A stretch of 64,000 nt of DNA from Prinsepia uniflora (GCA_032719365.1 CM064869.1:24833504-24897503); one strand, 5' to 3'; positions 35,703-48,490 are shown, counted from the stretch's first letter. The notes: generated from the letters alone by a model not told the origin. Numbers and translations are program-made.

Positions 35703-36340
35703 TTCTTCAGTGGGAAAAGGAGAGCATCGCAGGTTTGAAATTATAATAATTCTTTCTTCACTATATAATTGTTCGACTGCAGAGATATATCGCGAACTCA
35801 GCAGTGAACAAAGTAGATGCTTGTTTTGTAATTTAATGGATTATGGACCAAATTGATGCACTAATTTTTGTGTTAATATTCTCTGGCTTTTTCTTGAGTT
35901 AGAGCGTGTCTTAACAGCAATTCGCCGAACATAAAGTTTTTGAAATGAAAGCACTTCTATCTATTTATTCGACATTTTTCAAAATCACATCAAAACTGGC
36001 TCTAGGCGTTAAGAGTAAGGTCAACTAAATAAGTCGGTCTACATCGATGCCCATCATATGATCCACGATGCGGGCGCTTTATGTAACCCCCAATGATTTA
36101 AAATGCATGGAGCTGATAGTATCTGGTCTGAAAATCAACTTTATGTACTTGGGATTGGGATGCACAATCATATAGCCAAGTCCTAAAAGGCACTACAATT
36201 AAATTCTGAGTACAAACTTGACATTCACTATCGAGACAAAAAAAAATGTTGCGAATTCTTTTGTCGAGATGCTTGCAATGACCTCTAGAGCCTGCTGCGA
36301 TTTACTCGTGAAGTCAGAAAAACATTTGATTAACCACCTG
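35703..36340. other. Convergent 3' flanks of the prohibitin locus and DUF212 gene
   Basis: No gene. This holds the presumed 3'UTRs of the + strand prohibitin relic and the - strand DUF212 gene. Confidence 0.5.
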
Positions 36341-39300
36341 CTAACTTTTCATGAGATAAGCTACTATACATCCCAACACTGCACCTGCAAGAACCTGCAG
36401 AAATACGAATAGATCAAGCTTCTGACCATTATTCATCATTCGGTTCAGGTGTTTGTCATTCAGTGCATCAAGGAACATGAACTCGATACAGAAAAAATGG
36501 ACATGAACATAAACATTTACTCGATTTAGATTTAAAAAAAAAAAAAAAAAACTCGATCGAGAAAAATGAACATGAACTCGATCGAGAAAAATGAACGTGA
36601 ACTCGATCGAGAAAAAATTAACATGAACTCGATCGAGAAAAATTAACATGAACTCGATCGAGAAAAATTAACATGAACTCGATCGAGAAAAATTAACATG
36701 TACTCAATCATGAACATGAACATCTAAAATACAACAAACCTGCAATGGAGTATGACCAAGTGAATCCCGTAGAGGTCTAACACTAGAAACAGGATGTTCC
36801 GGAGGTAGCTCGCAGACAATTTGATTTAATAACTACAGTAGCACCATATTGTATTAGATCAGAAATTAACAATATAACCAGACAAGTACATGAACAAAGT
36901 ACACAGATAATAACCACCACTATAAAATTACTATTTAAAAGAAGATTCATATGACAAATTCACTAAAAACACACAACCAAGACATAACAAACACACCTGT
37001 TTATAAGGATATAATTGAACACATGTTCCTACGAAAAATACATGAAGAAAAGAAATCACATTTTCCGCAAGTGTGTAATGCAGCATGTCTTTGTTCTGTA
37101 AAGCTGCCTTGTCTATGCGTCAGTAGCATGTTGACTAAGAATATTGGCAGAAGAACCATATCCAGGAGAAAGCCTATGTAAAAATTAGTTAAGAGATTTG
37201 AAGCTCTATTCCTAATTAAGCATATGCTACAATCTTATCCAAAAAATGAAGATAACTCCTCCCTAAATATCAGAGAGTAGTCATCATTCCCTCTAATTGA
37301 TGTGTTTGGATCATATGAGAATGGCATAAATCTAACATAAACAGTGCCTCTAATCTCAGGTCATAATAGAACTCGATATTTCACCTTTAGATTCAGGCGG
37401 CACTCGTGTATCAGTCTTACAGCTGAGATTTGATTTTTAAGGCACCAATTATACTGTAATATTGATGAAGGGCTGCACTAGCTTTATAAAAATTATTTTA
37501 AAAAATGTGGCAGAAAACAATGTATGAATAACTTGTTGAGATTTTCAACCTAGGTCCAGTGTGGCTCAGTAATACAGCAGCTAGCTATTGTATAATGGCC
37601 ACCAGGCACCAGTCACACAGTAGTAATATTGACAAAGATCAGCGGAAATTGACACATTACAAAGAGCAGTAACTCCATCAGAAATATTGCAGAAGACAGT
37701 ACATACATAATTAAAAACAATCATCACATGGAATCAACAAAGAAAAAAGAGAAGAAACCCTTAAAACGACTTGTCTCATGAGCATATATTCACTCGTATG
37801 ATCCCGTCATCCCCGATCTTATTAAAAGAAACTTCACAAATTTACCCCATACGTTAGATAGTACAGTTGTATGTACACTGTCAACAGAAAAATTCTTACT
37901 TCAGCTTGACGGCCAGCATGGAGTCGTACACCGGTAGCATCATACATGACCTGCAAGAAACAGTAATTATAATTACAGGAAACCCAACTGCACAAGAAAC
38001 TATTATGAACAGTAATGGAAACCAAACTGACAATAATGAGAGACAAATAAGAAATCTTACTTGTCATCTTTTTCATCAAGTAACAGAAAGTAATTGAAAC
38101 TGAGGAATATGGGTGTGGTCCTGTTAAATTATAACCATCTGCGACAGAGACTGTGGTTCCATGTTTCATCTTTGTTTGAGGTCACTTAGCTACATTTTCA
38201 CTTAGAGTAACTTTTGTATCATAGTTTCTAGGCTACAAAAGCACCAAATTTAGATTTTGAAATAGACAGTTAAGTCATACGCAATGACAGCTAAAGGCTT
38301 CATTAAATCTTACATTTGCATTAACCACTTGATATGCGCTACCGTGTGCCCATGTCAAAGGCCAACCTTTTGGAATTTATTCTTTCTTCTTTCAATTAAA
38401 ATAGCTTTTTGGTCCAAAAGCACTTGATTAAGTTTTACAGATCCAATAAATGAATTGTACATAACTTACAGACACTCAAACCACAAATGCCAAGTTGATG
38501 ATGCACCAAAAAAGTCCTCTTACAGAAGTAGCTTGCATTGAAAAACAAGCAATTGAAGTTTCAAAGTATGACATTGATAAGAAAAATTCCAAATATTTAA
38601 TCAATAGGAGCATAACAGCAAGCATAAAAAATGGAACTTTGAAATATTCTTGAGCTTTTCACATAGCAATCTAAAAAGTATTAAAGATGAGCATGCATGC
38701 CTACAAGGCTACAACAAAGAATGAACAAGACCTGGTTAAGAGTTACGTACAACACATGCCAAAACCACTGCAATGGCAAATGCGGATCCACCAGTTCCTT
38801 CCTGAAAACCAATAGCCACTGCAAGGGCTGTCACTGTTGCCGAATGTGATGAGGGCATTCCTCCTGACCCAAGCATCCTTCTAGAGTCCCATCTTTTTTC
38901 TTTGTACCTGCACGTCTACGAGGAAACATTTCAAAAACTGAGCAAATTAAAAATTATAAACATGATGAAGAAAAATGGCAAAACAAAGACTAGGGGAACA
39001 ATTAAACAGAAAGAGATTGGGATTCATTAAACTTCAAATTAAAATATTGAAGAAATCTGTGAAAACTTTAGCTAGTAGCCAAAATGGTGCATATAAATCA
39101 TCCAATTTACTCAAACCATCACATAATTTCATTAATAAAAAAGATTCATTATCATACAGCAAGCAAATTACCTGAAAATGCAAAATAAAAAATCAATAAA
39201 ACTACACATCGAGTATATAATCTCAAATCTGGAACAGAAGAACGAAATACAACTTAGAGAGAGAGCATATTACCAGGTCGTAAAGAGCTTGAGAAACTGA

Positions 39301-39416
39301 GCGAGAGCGAAGGAGAGAAAGGCAGAGAGGAGGGGAAGATTAGAGGGAATGATGGACGTTTGTGATGATGCAGCTCCATTCGATGATGCATCAGCAGCCG
39401 TGTCAACCTCGTCCAT
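36341..39416 (-). CDS. DUF212 / acid phosphatase-vanadium haloperoxidase-related membrane protein, 165 aa
   Basis: Five coding exons in gene order: 39416-39274, 38907-38751, 37950-37900, 36832-36740 and 36394-36341 (stop TAG). They total 498 nt, with GT..AG borders and consistent phases. Start is MDEVDTAADASSNGAASS, followed by hydrophobic LPLLSAFLSFALAQFLKLF. Exon 2 has WDSRRMLGSGGMPSSHSATVT, where the PSSH motif resembles the phosphatase signature of PAP2/haloperoxidases, plus a second membrane segment. Exon 3 has YDATGVRLHAGRQAE, exon 4 ELPPEHPVSSVRPLRDSLGH, and the end is a membrane segment AGAVLGCIVAYLM. Length and order match plant DUF212 proteins of this size. Enzyme activity is not proven for the family. 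No lesion is seen, so it appears functional. Confidence 0.92.
36551..36708. repeat. 25-bp minisatellite in the last intron of the DUF212 gene
   Basis: About six copies of a roughly 25-bp unit (aactcgatcgagaaaaattaacatg with g/t variants) follow a poly-A run at 36534-36550. Each unit contains the palindrome CTCGATCGAG. The array fills almost half of the 345-bp intron 36395-36739. Confidence 0.9.
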
Positions 39417-39518
39417 GGAGTCCCTATAATCTCAGTCAGGTGAATGATGAAGAAATTTTCTTTTTGCCTTTTTGGGTCGCAGCGGAGAAGAGATAGGAAT
39501 CAGAAAAGAACATAATAG

Positions 39519-39545
39519 TAGTAGTAATAATAATAATAATAAGAA
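39519..39545. repeat. (TAA/TAG)n trinucleotide tract upstream of the DUF212 gene
   Basis: A short run of tag/taa triplets about 100-130 bp upstream of the DUF212 ATG, probably in its 5'UTR or promoter. Confidence 0.75.
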
Positions 39546-39659
39546 GAAAGAACGTGGGAACTAGAGAATGAACACAAAACCTCGTGATTGGCTCATTGCG
39601 TAACCAGACTCTGCATTGATTCGCTCTCCCGAGACCCACGACGGTAAAATTCGCCAATA

Positions 39660-41389
39660 TATATTAACACTGGAGCTCGGCCCGGCCCCCTTAAGTGATT
39701 GACTGGTTCAATTTTGGATTGAACACAAATTTAGGCTTTTAAGATGTGAAACCCACCAGGGGTCGTCCTATCCCAAGCATGAAGCTCTCTTGAAACTCTA
39801 GTGACCAGAGCCGTCTTGTCTTCAAGTCGAGATACCATAAATTGATCGCGTGATTTATACAGATTAGTCACTTGAAGGTTCGCTGGTCACTTATGACTCC
39901 CTCGAAAGGAGTCGAACGGTGCTTTTCAAGGGGAGCGGAACGGAGTGGAGAGTGCCTTCATTAGCCCACTCACTGCAATAGTCCTGACAAATTCTGGGCT
40001 AGACATTGCTCTACATGATACTTATTATGTGGTTGCACATCTCTTCATCGGGCGAGCGGATGAGCGAGAAATAGAAGAGGGTTCCAGCCTCCTTCATGTC
40101 CCTTACCCCCTGGTGTAAATCGGCTTGGATTTTTCTTCTTTCTCATCTGCTCCAGTCAATGGTCTCTCCTCGAAAGTCCCATTCCCAAAATCTTGACTGG
40201 GCTTCCAATTTTTTTAAGTTCTTTCTACATCTTTAAACAAATCAAATTTGGGTTTACAATTTTCATGATTACACAATCGGATTGGACCGTTATGCGTGTC
40301 GCCCTGCACAACGGTCGGAATCCCCATAGATAATGGTTGGAGTTGTTGTGAGCGTCGATATGGACAGCGGAGTTGGCTAGTTAATGTCAGTAACACCATC
40401 GTCATAGACTACGGTTAACTAAATGGAATATGCTAACGTTGTCGTTGTCAGCATCCTTTACTAAATTAGAAGTGGCACTGGGGAGTTAGCTGTTAGTAAC
40501 GTCCGTTAATAGCGATGTCCTAGATTGCCGCAAACTTAACATAATTTGATAATGACATAGGCATATTCTACTAAATTTGACGGGCATCAACTAGAATATG
40601 TAAATTTTGTTGGAAATCCACTCCAACTCGAATTTCGACCATTTTTACACCAACTGTTGATTTCTAGTAAAAAGGCCTGAAATTTTTGGAAAAGTCTCAA
40701 ATAGTGTCAGATGTCGATGACGTATGTCCTACTTTGATGTCCTTCAATCCTTCATTAGAACTCCCATTCAATACATCCATCCATATCCTACTCATTAACA
40801 AGAGTCTAATAACTTTCATGGTTATAGTCCACCTAAATTGGCCGAAAATGATCAAAAAATTTCGAAGTCATCGATAGTGTTTCACTCTACGGTGGGTTTC
40901 AATGTTGATGTGGCATTCTACTTAGGCTTATTACATTAAATGCACCTTGAACTCGCACTTTTGTCACACTTTACACCCTTAGCTTGTTATTGGCTCACCT
41001 AACTGTCTGAACTCGCCGAGTTATGCCACTCAGCTCCTTTTTCATCATTGATGTTAAATGGCCGTGAAATTTAAGGGTAAATTTGAAATTTTTGACACGC
41101 TAGCTTACACATTTTTCATGTAAGAGTCTATGGAAAAATGATTGGAAAATAATTTTTTGTTTTGATAGAAAGGATTAATTATATCATCAACAACATAATT
41201 TTATCTATTTAATGAAGGTGGAAATTGTCTGAGCTCCGGATTTTCCTTCCATCAAATCCCAATACTCCAGCAATTGCTCCAGGACTTCTTCAATGAAAAT
41301 TGGGGAAAAATCTGAAATTGAAGATTGGGAAAAAATTTAGGAGATTGTCAGATGTCAAGATGACGTCAGCGTTGATCGGCATCAACCAG
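39660..41389. other. Intergenic DNA, repeat-like, no gene seen
   Basis: No coding sequence is supported. Words such as 'actgtagcac' and the GTTAA/CCGTTAA motifs recur here and at 43380-43500, suggesting an old repeat around the relic at 41390, but no borders could be set. Confidence 0.45.
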
Positions 41390-42732
41390 CGTTGACCGAA
41401 CTTTGACTAGAACGTGAGAAGACGTGGGCACAAATTTTGAGGTCAAACCGATTTTGTTCAAAAGGTTTCGACAATCTAAATCCAATGGTGATGGTTTCAG
41501 GTCGATCGAAGATCGTTTGGTTTGTGTTTTGGAGATTTTTCTCCTCGGAACATGTTTACTGTTCCGGGGTTTAGGGGTGTTTACGTATGAACTTGTATAG
41601 ATTGTTAGTAACCTCGAGTGTGACTTTGACAGGTCAAGTGGTTCCGACAGCTCTAGATTGGCTTACAGCGCGGGTTTTGAGCTCACAGCGTGGACCGGGT
41701 GTGAGTGGACCTTATTTTATAAATGTGATGCATGCATAAATGTTTTAAATGCCTTATGATTATGATTTGAAATGCAATGATTGCATAATTATTTAAGTAT
41801 TATTGCTGATCATTTTCGTGGAAAATGTTATTGTGCATGTATTTCGAGATTTATGCTTTATGTTACACTTTGGTATTTTTGAAATTATGTTTTGGCCTTG
41901 AAACCCTATTGGAAAGATGTTTGACTCTGAGTGTGAGTCCATGTTAATTTGAAAGAAATGATGTGATTTATGAAATGAGTGTTGGACACTGTTTTAAGAT
42001 GATTTGTGGAAACTATGTATTGGGCTGAGACCCTACGTGAAACACATGATTTGAATTGAAAGAAAAATGTTTGTGAAAATGTATTTATGAGATTTGATAA
42101 ATGTTTTCACTAATACTATCATCTTGAGATTGATGTGACTTCGGTTATGAATATGTTTTCCGATTGTGAATGTGTTTCCCCGGAGCGATCCCTATGATAT
42201 GTTGCTCGCCTCCGGGATGTGTTGTGTCCCCCTCCCCCAAGAGAGGCCACAATGCACTGCCTGTTAACGAGCTACCGTGGGAGGCTCGGCTCAGGAGTGC
42301 TTATGTATGGCATCGATCGTAGATTTGTTCACGAAAAAATGAACATCGCTCGCAGATTTGTTCACGGCGACGTGCTCGGACATGAGCTGTCCTAGAGCTT
42401 ATTTGTACGTGTTGCACAGATGACGTGACTGATGATGATATGAGATGAGACAGATGTGAGATATAAGGATTGGTCATGTTTTCGATTATTGCTTTATGTC
42501 CAAATATTTTCACATGATTTGGTTTTGAAAATAAATATAACTTGTTTAAGCAAGCATTTGAGATTACATGTTTTCTGATGCATGCATGCTTTTAATTAGA
42601 GGGTATAAATGTATTTGAAATGCTTATTTTTTTTCACTCATAGTTTTAAATGGTTTTTGATACCCTTCTGGTTGATCGCGGATGCTAACTGTAGTAGAGA
42701 CTGAGGCATCATATGAAGCTGCGTACTCTGGA
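41390..42732 (+). mobile_element. Old Tekay-like LTR relic
   Basis: This resembles the later two-thirds of LTRs A and B in order. It has the 'ttcgacaatctaaatccaatggtgat' block (A: about 50075), 'gtgagtggaccttattttat' with the atgcataa block after it, the 'cactgcctgtta..gctcaggagtgct' block (A: about 50597-50655; B: about 58485-58550), and a 'gttgatcgcggatgctaactgtagtagagactgaggca' block (B: about 59104). Neither LTR end nor internal region is preserved, and divergence is much greater than among the other LTRs here. Confidence 0.65.
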
Positions 42733-43671
42733 AACTTTGAGTGGGTCACAGTAGTATCCCTGGTCTAACACGCGGTGTCAAATAGGAACAAGTCATCCCA
42801 CGTTAACCCTGAGAGATTAGGGATGGGTCCTGTCAACTTAGGTCATTGTAATCCCCATGTTAAGGACTTCCTAATGGGTTTTTTGCATGTGGAATCCGTG
42901 ACGGTCATGGAGACGGTGACGGCGGCTAGAAGACACCTGGCCGCCTAAAATCTTAACTTCTCGGTGGCGCTGAAAATTATCTCTAAACTCGAGCTAGCTA
43001 TTATGATCCCTCTCTTCACAACGCGTTTAACCCTTAGGTTGCATGTAGGATTGGAGCATGCTTGGACCATGAACGGAGGAGGGCTGCCATGTTCTGGAAA
43101 ATGGGGAGGTACCGCGATGCCCTATGTCGATTTTTGAGTCTTCAAGGTAATTTCTGGAACTTCGGATCAGATATTTGAAACGAGTGTTGTGAGTAGGCGT
43201 AGATTATTGGTTTTCGTGTAAAAATTGAGTAAGATTCGAGAAAGAAAGACCTCATCGGATTCTGGGATTTTTTCAGCAAAAAATCTAGAATCTAGTCGTC
43301 GTGGACGCCGGTGCTAGCGATTGTTTGATCCTCGTCTCCAACTGAGCTTCGGCTACGGTGGTCGCCTTTAGTCAGCCATTAGTCAACGACATGTCCACAT
43401 TAAAGGTAACGGTCAACTTAACGGGCCGTTAATGAAATATTCCATCCAACTTAACAAGCCGCCATGGCACACGTGTGGCGCGGGGGGTTTACTGTAGCAC
43501 CACGTGCAGGGGCTTGGGACACGAGAATTAATTGACGATTGTGAGAAGAAAACTGGATAACCATTTTAACTATCGATTATGGTGGCGATGTGGTACTTTG
43601 TAGAAGGTGTTGTCCATTAGAAATTGAGGAATAAGGTGTGATGGGCTGGAGGAAGAAGAAAACTGTAGAAA
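42733..43671. other. Intergenic DNA between gypsy copies
   Basis: No gene or defined element. It ends at the TGTAACG start of LTR C. Confidence 0.5.
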
Positions 43672-46600
43672 TGTAACGACCCGTCCCTGAAATTAAAGTT
43701 TAGATAGTGATTAAGAAGTGATTAATACGCTTAAACGGTGGTTAGTTGGTCTCGTTGGGGGTCGTTAGGGTAGAATGACGATTTTGCCCCTGGTTTGGGC
43801 AAAAAGTTGACTTTTAGTTCGGATGGTCAAATGGACTTTGACCGGTGACCAGGACGTAGTTTAGGAGGTCACGAATCCGTAGGTAGGTGGCATGCCCGAT
43901 TCCGACATCCGAGGAGGAAGTTATGATGTTCGGACGGTTGGGGGCGTAACCGTAATTTGGTTAAAATAGAGGGAAAAGTTGACTTTTTGTACGAACGGGT
44001 TTTGGTATGTTGACCTAGGACCGTTAGATAGATCTCATCGTCCTGAGTTTGATGACAGGCGGCACGTGTTCATCTGACTTACGAGGTGTGAGTTACGGGT
44101 CTAAAACGGTAAGGGTAAAATCATAATTTTGACTTAAAATGAGGGGTATTTTGGTCTTTTGGTTGTCTGGGAATTTGTGCACAGAGAGGGACAGATGGAT
44201 GGCTGGGATTGGGCCATTTGTGAGAGAATGGAGAGGATTGGTGACATGTGGCAAGTGTGTAGTGGGTTCTACACAATTGTGCATGGGTCCAATAATTTGG
44301 GACTTCAATGTGCAGTGTTCGTGTTCTTCAAACTAGAGTGAAACAGAGAGGGATATCAGGGAAAAATTAGATGGTGGCTGAGAGTGTTGGTGAGGTTGTG
44401 AGTGTGTGAGAGTGATAAGAGGGTGGAAGAGTGAACTGGTGAGCGGTTGGGGGAGTGAAATCATGCAAGAACAGGGTGGTCGGGGCAGTCGGTTTTCAGA
44501 GAAAAACAGGGAGGAAGCAGGGAGGTTGTGAGAAATCGTGGCGGTGGTGGCCGTGTACGGTGCACTTGGGCTCGTGGTGGTGTCGTGAGGGGTGAAAGGA
44601 GTCAACCAGCCCCAGCGGAGCTTGCGACGGCGACAGAAGGACAGGTAATCCCTCATCCCTATATCTTTGCTCTGTTTTGCCGCCAAGTTTCAAAGTGGAA
44701 GTTGTGAGTTTAAAGGGTTGAATCGAAGAGTCTAGGGAGGTCTAGGGGACTCAGTTGAGACCTAGGAGTCTTCTGGTTGTGCTGTCGTGATAGGAGGTGC
44801 ACGGTGGAGGTTGGAGTGAAAGAGAGTACTCTGTGTGCTCTGTTTTACCGTCGATGCTCGAACTGAAAGTCGTGAAGTTTTGGGTAGAGAAGACGGTTAT
44901 GGTGAGTGGTGTGAAGTTCAGAGAGGTCCTAGGAAGCGTTTGGGATAGCCACCGTGATGGGGGAAGACCTGGGTGGCCGGAGAAGGAAACAGAGCCGTGT
45001 ACGGGTTTTCTTTCGAGCTTCAGTCGACAAGTTGTGGGTTGAGTCGAGGTATGTGGAGTTGGGGAAAAGATAGTCTAGGTCTGGATGATGAGAATGGTGA
45101 AGACATGGAGGAAAAGGATGGTCGGACGGCAGAGAACCGTTCTCGCCGGTTCAGGTTGCAGAACTAGTGCGAACCGGGTCGACGTGAGGAAGACGGTGGC
45201 ACTGTAGCTGGCGCGTGAGGGCCACGCGCAGCCACTTTGGGCGGCGCGTGGGGGCGCGTTCGGCAGTTCTGGGGAAATCGGTCAACATGGTTTTTGGTCT
45301 AGAAGTTGTGTTGAGTCCATTGGAATTGGTTTCGGGTTAATCGGACGTCGAATCGAAGTAGTTCCGTGAGGGTGAAGGTTTAAGGTTTCGATTCGTTACG
45401 TTTAGGACCCGGGGATTTTTTGAGGGAGTGTAGGTGGATCCTTGTGGTTGTGTTAGTAACGTACTTTAGCGGTTGTTGACAGGATCGGGACTTCCCGAGG
45501 AAGCTGAGGAACGTGCAGGACGTTCGGGACGCGATTGAGGGCTCGGTACTGTGAGTGGACCCTTTCTCTAAACTCAAGCATGCATAACTGCTTTTACCTA
45601 CTTGTTTTATGGTTTTACATGTGATTTCATGATTGTTCAATATGTGATGTTGGTTTTACATAATTGCACGTTTTTCGAGAAAGTACATATTTGGCACGTT
45701 TATGAGAAACGTTTGGATTCTGATTTTGATGCCATTGGGGTTTTCAAACGATAAGTGATTTTCAATGATTATAAAGATATTTTGGAATGTGATTGCAATG
45801 ATCAGGGTTTTCGGTTTTAGAATCGAATTTCAGAAAGCGGAATTTGGTTTTAAAGTTGAAAAGTGGATTTCCGGATTTGGGTTCGGAATGACGGTTCTGG
45901 ACGCCGGAAGGGCTTCAGACCGGTGATTTCGGATTCGGGTTTGGATGTGGATTTAGAAATGATTTTCAAAAGGTTTTGGATTGGATTTGCTGGATCTAGA
46001 TATTGGGTTTAAAGACCCGGATATTGATTTGACGGGGGACGGGCCCGGATTGAGTTTAAAGACTCGGGAGTTTAAAGACTCGGATATATTGATATTTCCC
46101 CCGTAGGCCTGTTGAGTTTAAAGACTCGGGAGTTTAAAGACTCGGATATTATTGAGGCCTAGATTGAGTTTAAAGACTCGGGAGTTTAAAGACTCGGATA
46201 GGTCCAGCAAGTTTGATCGGCAAACGATTGGTGAACCTTATGTTTTACGATGCTTATGATATAATTTTTATAATCGTTTTATAGTGTTCTGTTTCTTATG
46301 ATGTTTTATGATGATCGATTTCTAACTGTTTTAATAACTAGGTTATGCATGTGGTTTCAAAACGGAGGGCTAAACCCGGTTTTCTTATAAATGGTTTTGG
46401 AAACTTTTCTTTTAATTATGGTCCACTCACACTTTCTGTTTTAATTCCCTCCAGGTTGTGGAGCTAGCGCGGGGTTCCGGCGTCGAGGCAACGTCTGAGG
46501 CATAGAAGTCACGAACGGGATCCCGGAGTGTTTTTTTTTTCCGTGTGCGTGTACTGTTTATCGGTTTTTCGTTTCTGTGTATGTGGTACTATGCTCTGTA

Positions 46601-46828
46601 AACTGTTGACTTCGGGATCTGTAGTATAAATTCTCTTGCGTCTGATTGTGTAGTGTCAGAGTGTCATACGGGAGCAGGATTTACCTCGTTTTTCGGGGTG
46701 AAACCGGGGTGGGTCCTGAAAATTGGTATCAGAGCATAGGTTTGTCGAGTTTTTGGGGTTTATTGGTTTGTGAGGTTGTGTTTTAGCTGTTTGACTACTT
46801 CTATGCCTCTTTCAGCGTGTGGTTGACG

Positions 46829-47920
46829 ATGCCTCCGAGACGTGGACCCTCTCCACGACCTGAAGAAGAAACAGCGAGGGGAACTGAGAGTATTACGATT
46901 GAGCGAGCCCAGCGGCTCGAAGTTACTACTTTTAGTGGCAGGGCTGATCCTGAGGAAGCCGAGAGGTGGATCACGAGACTTGAGCGGATCTTTGCAGTAA
47001 TGCATTGCCCGCCGGAGGAGCGAGTGTTGTTGGCTACCTTTTTACTGGATGGTGCGGCGTATGAGTGGTGGTATACCCTCGAGTTGTCTGGTTGGGATGC
47101 CCATACTGTGACCTGGGAGACGTTTCGGGAGAGATTCCTAGATCAGTACTATCCTCGTTCTTTTCGAGATGCCAAGGAGGCTGAATTTCTACAGCTTCAA
47201 CAAGGGAATCTGACAGTGGCTGAGTACGAACGGAAATTCCAGATGTTGTCTCGGTTTGCTCCTGCGTTCGTGGCTACTGAGGCCGAGAAGTTTCGTAGAT
47301 TTGAATTGGGCCTGCGAGGTGAGATTCGTGCCATCGTGACAGCTGGATCATTCACTACTCTCCGGGAGTTGTCGGACGCAGCAGTAAGGGTTGAGGCGAG
47401 TTTGCCTGTACGACGCCGGGAGCCATCTTTTTCTGGAGTTTCGAGCCAGCGGACACCGAAGAGAGGTAACTTCGGTGGAGCATCGTCATCGGGCGATGAT
47501 CGTTTCGGTAGACCTGGTAGTTCCCAGAGTTCAGGATTCCGGGGTTACCGAGCACAGCCGACTCCGCAAGCTAGTGCGACGTCTGTTGCGTCGATAGGTT
47601 CCGGTCGGGATGTTTGTTTTTACTGCGGAGAGCGTGGTCATTTCCGACGTGAGTGTCCACTGTTGCCACAGGAAGGTGGTGTAGGTCGAGGAGCAGTGGA
47701 GCCTGGACAGAGTACAGCGTCAGGGACATCGGGCACTAGAGGAGGTGGTAGAGCCACTAGTAGTTCGAGGGGACGTGGTAGAGAGTCGGGATCTCAGGCC
47801 CGAGTGTTCTCGATGACTCAGCAGGAGGTTCAGTCGGTACCAGATGTGGGGACAGGTACTTGTGTTATCCTTGATTGTGTTGTACCCAGTTTTGTTGTTG
47901 GATCCCAGGGTAGAGTCTAG
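46829..47920 (+). CDS. Gypsy Gag protein of element C, 363 aa
   Basis: The start is the ATG at 46829 (MPPRRGPSPRPEEE), matching the Gag start of element A; four in-frame codons upstream are not needed. Residues about 35-190 form the retrotransposon gag domain (AAYEWWYTLELSG, FLDQYYPRSFRD, FELGLRGEIR). A Gly/Ser/Arg-rich linker leads to one zinc knuckle, CFYCGERGHFRREC (about 265-280), and then a further basic Gly/Ser tail. The protein ends shortly after SQARVFSMTQQE, the point at which element A continues into its protease. It is uninterrupted, so Gag could still be made. Role: capsid-like particle and RNA binding for the retrotransposon. Confidence 0.9.
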   Translation: MPPRRGPSPRPEEETARGTESITIERAQRLEVTTFSGRADPEEAERWITRLERIFAVMHCPPEERVLLATFLLDGAAYEWWYTLELSGWDAHTVTWETFRERFLDQYYPRSFRDAKEAEFLQLQQGNLTVAEYERKFQMLSRFAPAFVATEAEKFRRFELGLRGEIRAIVTAGSFTTLRELSDAAVRVEASLPVRRREPSFSGVSSQRTPKRGNFGGASSSGDDRFGRPGSSQSSGFRGYRAQPTPQASATSVASIGSGRDVCFYCGERGHFRRECPLLPQEGGVGRGAVEPGQSTASGTSGTRGGGRATSSSRGRGRESGSQARVFSMTQQEVQSVPDVGTGTCVILDCVVPSFVVGSQGRV

Positions 47921-48434
47921 AATTTTCCTAGGTGACCTGGGGAGTGTTACAGTGAGTTCCGTGGAGTGACTATAACTGATCGATATGAGGTTATTGAAGG
48001 AGAGAACCCACAAGCTAGAGTTTTCCTTTAGGACTTTGTAGATTTATTCCGATAGTGGCCGAAGTATCAACCGAGGGAGATAGGTGTTCGATTGTCTGGG
48101 TTAGTATCCGAGTTGGTTTTGGGAAAGGTGAGGTGCTAGTACGTGAGGATGTACTCTGTGAATTCTATTGGGTACTCCATATGAGGTATTTTAAATATTT
48201 TCGTTTTCTGTTCATAGAGTTTCCCTTGCGTACACCATACAATGGTTACAGAAAGAGGGTTGGCCGTGGTAACAATAGGTAGGGATGGTGTGAAATACCC
48301 AAGGTGGAGATGATAGACAGGAAACCTAGGAGATGTTGTTGTTGACCTAGTAGTGCTTACCGGGTAGGGGACCCCTAGGTGTCGGGAACTAGTTGTGGAA
48401 TTTCGGGGATGAAATTCTTTTTAGGGGGGTAGAT
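47921..48434 (+). other. Non-coding remainder of element C interior
   Basis: About 0.5 kb between gag and the 3' LTR with no pol domain. The last part (GGAATTTCGGGGATGAAATTC) parallels the end of the element A interior (TTTCGAGGACGAAATTT), so the interior was shortened by deletion and kept its 3' end. Confidence 0.65.
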
Positions 48435-48490
48435 TGTAACGACCCGTCCCAGAAATTAAAGTTTAGATAGTGATTAATGCGCTTAAACGG

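Larger units (their letters stand above)
43672..48490 (+). mobile_element. Gag-only Tekay-like gypsy element (family C), 3' LTR cut short
   Basis: The 5' LTR is 43672-46720 (3.05 kb), starting TGTAACGACCCG. The primer-binding site tggtatcagagc is at about 46724-46735. The interior (to 48434) is only 1.7 kb and holds gag but no protease, RT or integrase. A polypurine tract aggggggtagat precedes the 3' LTR at 48435. That LTR matches the 5' LTR start for 56 bp and is then replaced at 48491 by the start of element A. Lacking pol, it would have moved only with help from a full element. Confidence 0.85.

Noticed and set aside
36551..36708. CRISPR-like array
   Set aside because: The 25-bp units are contiguous with no unique spacers, and the DNA is plant nuclear.
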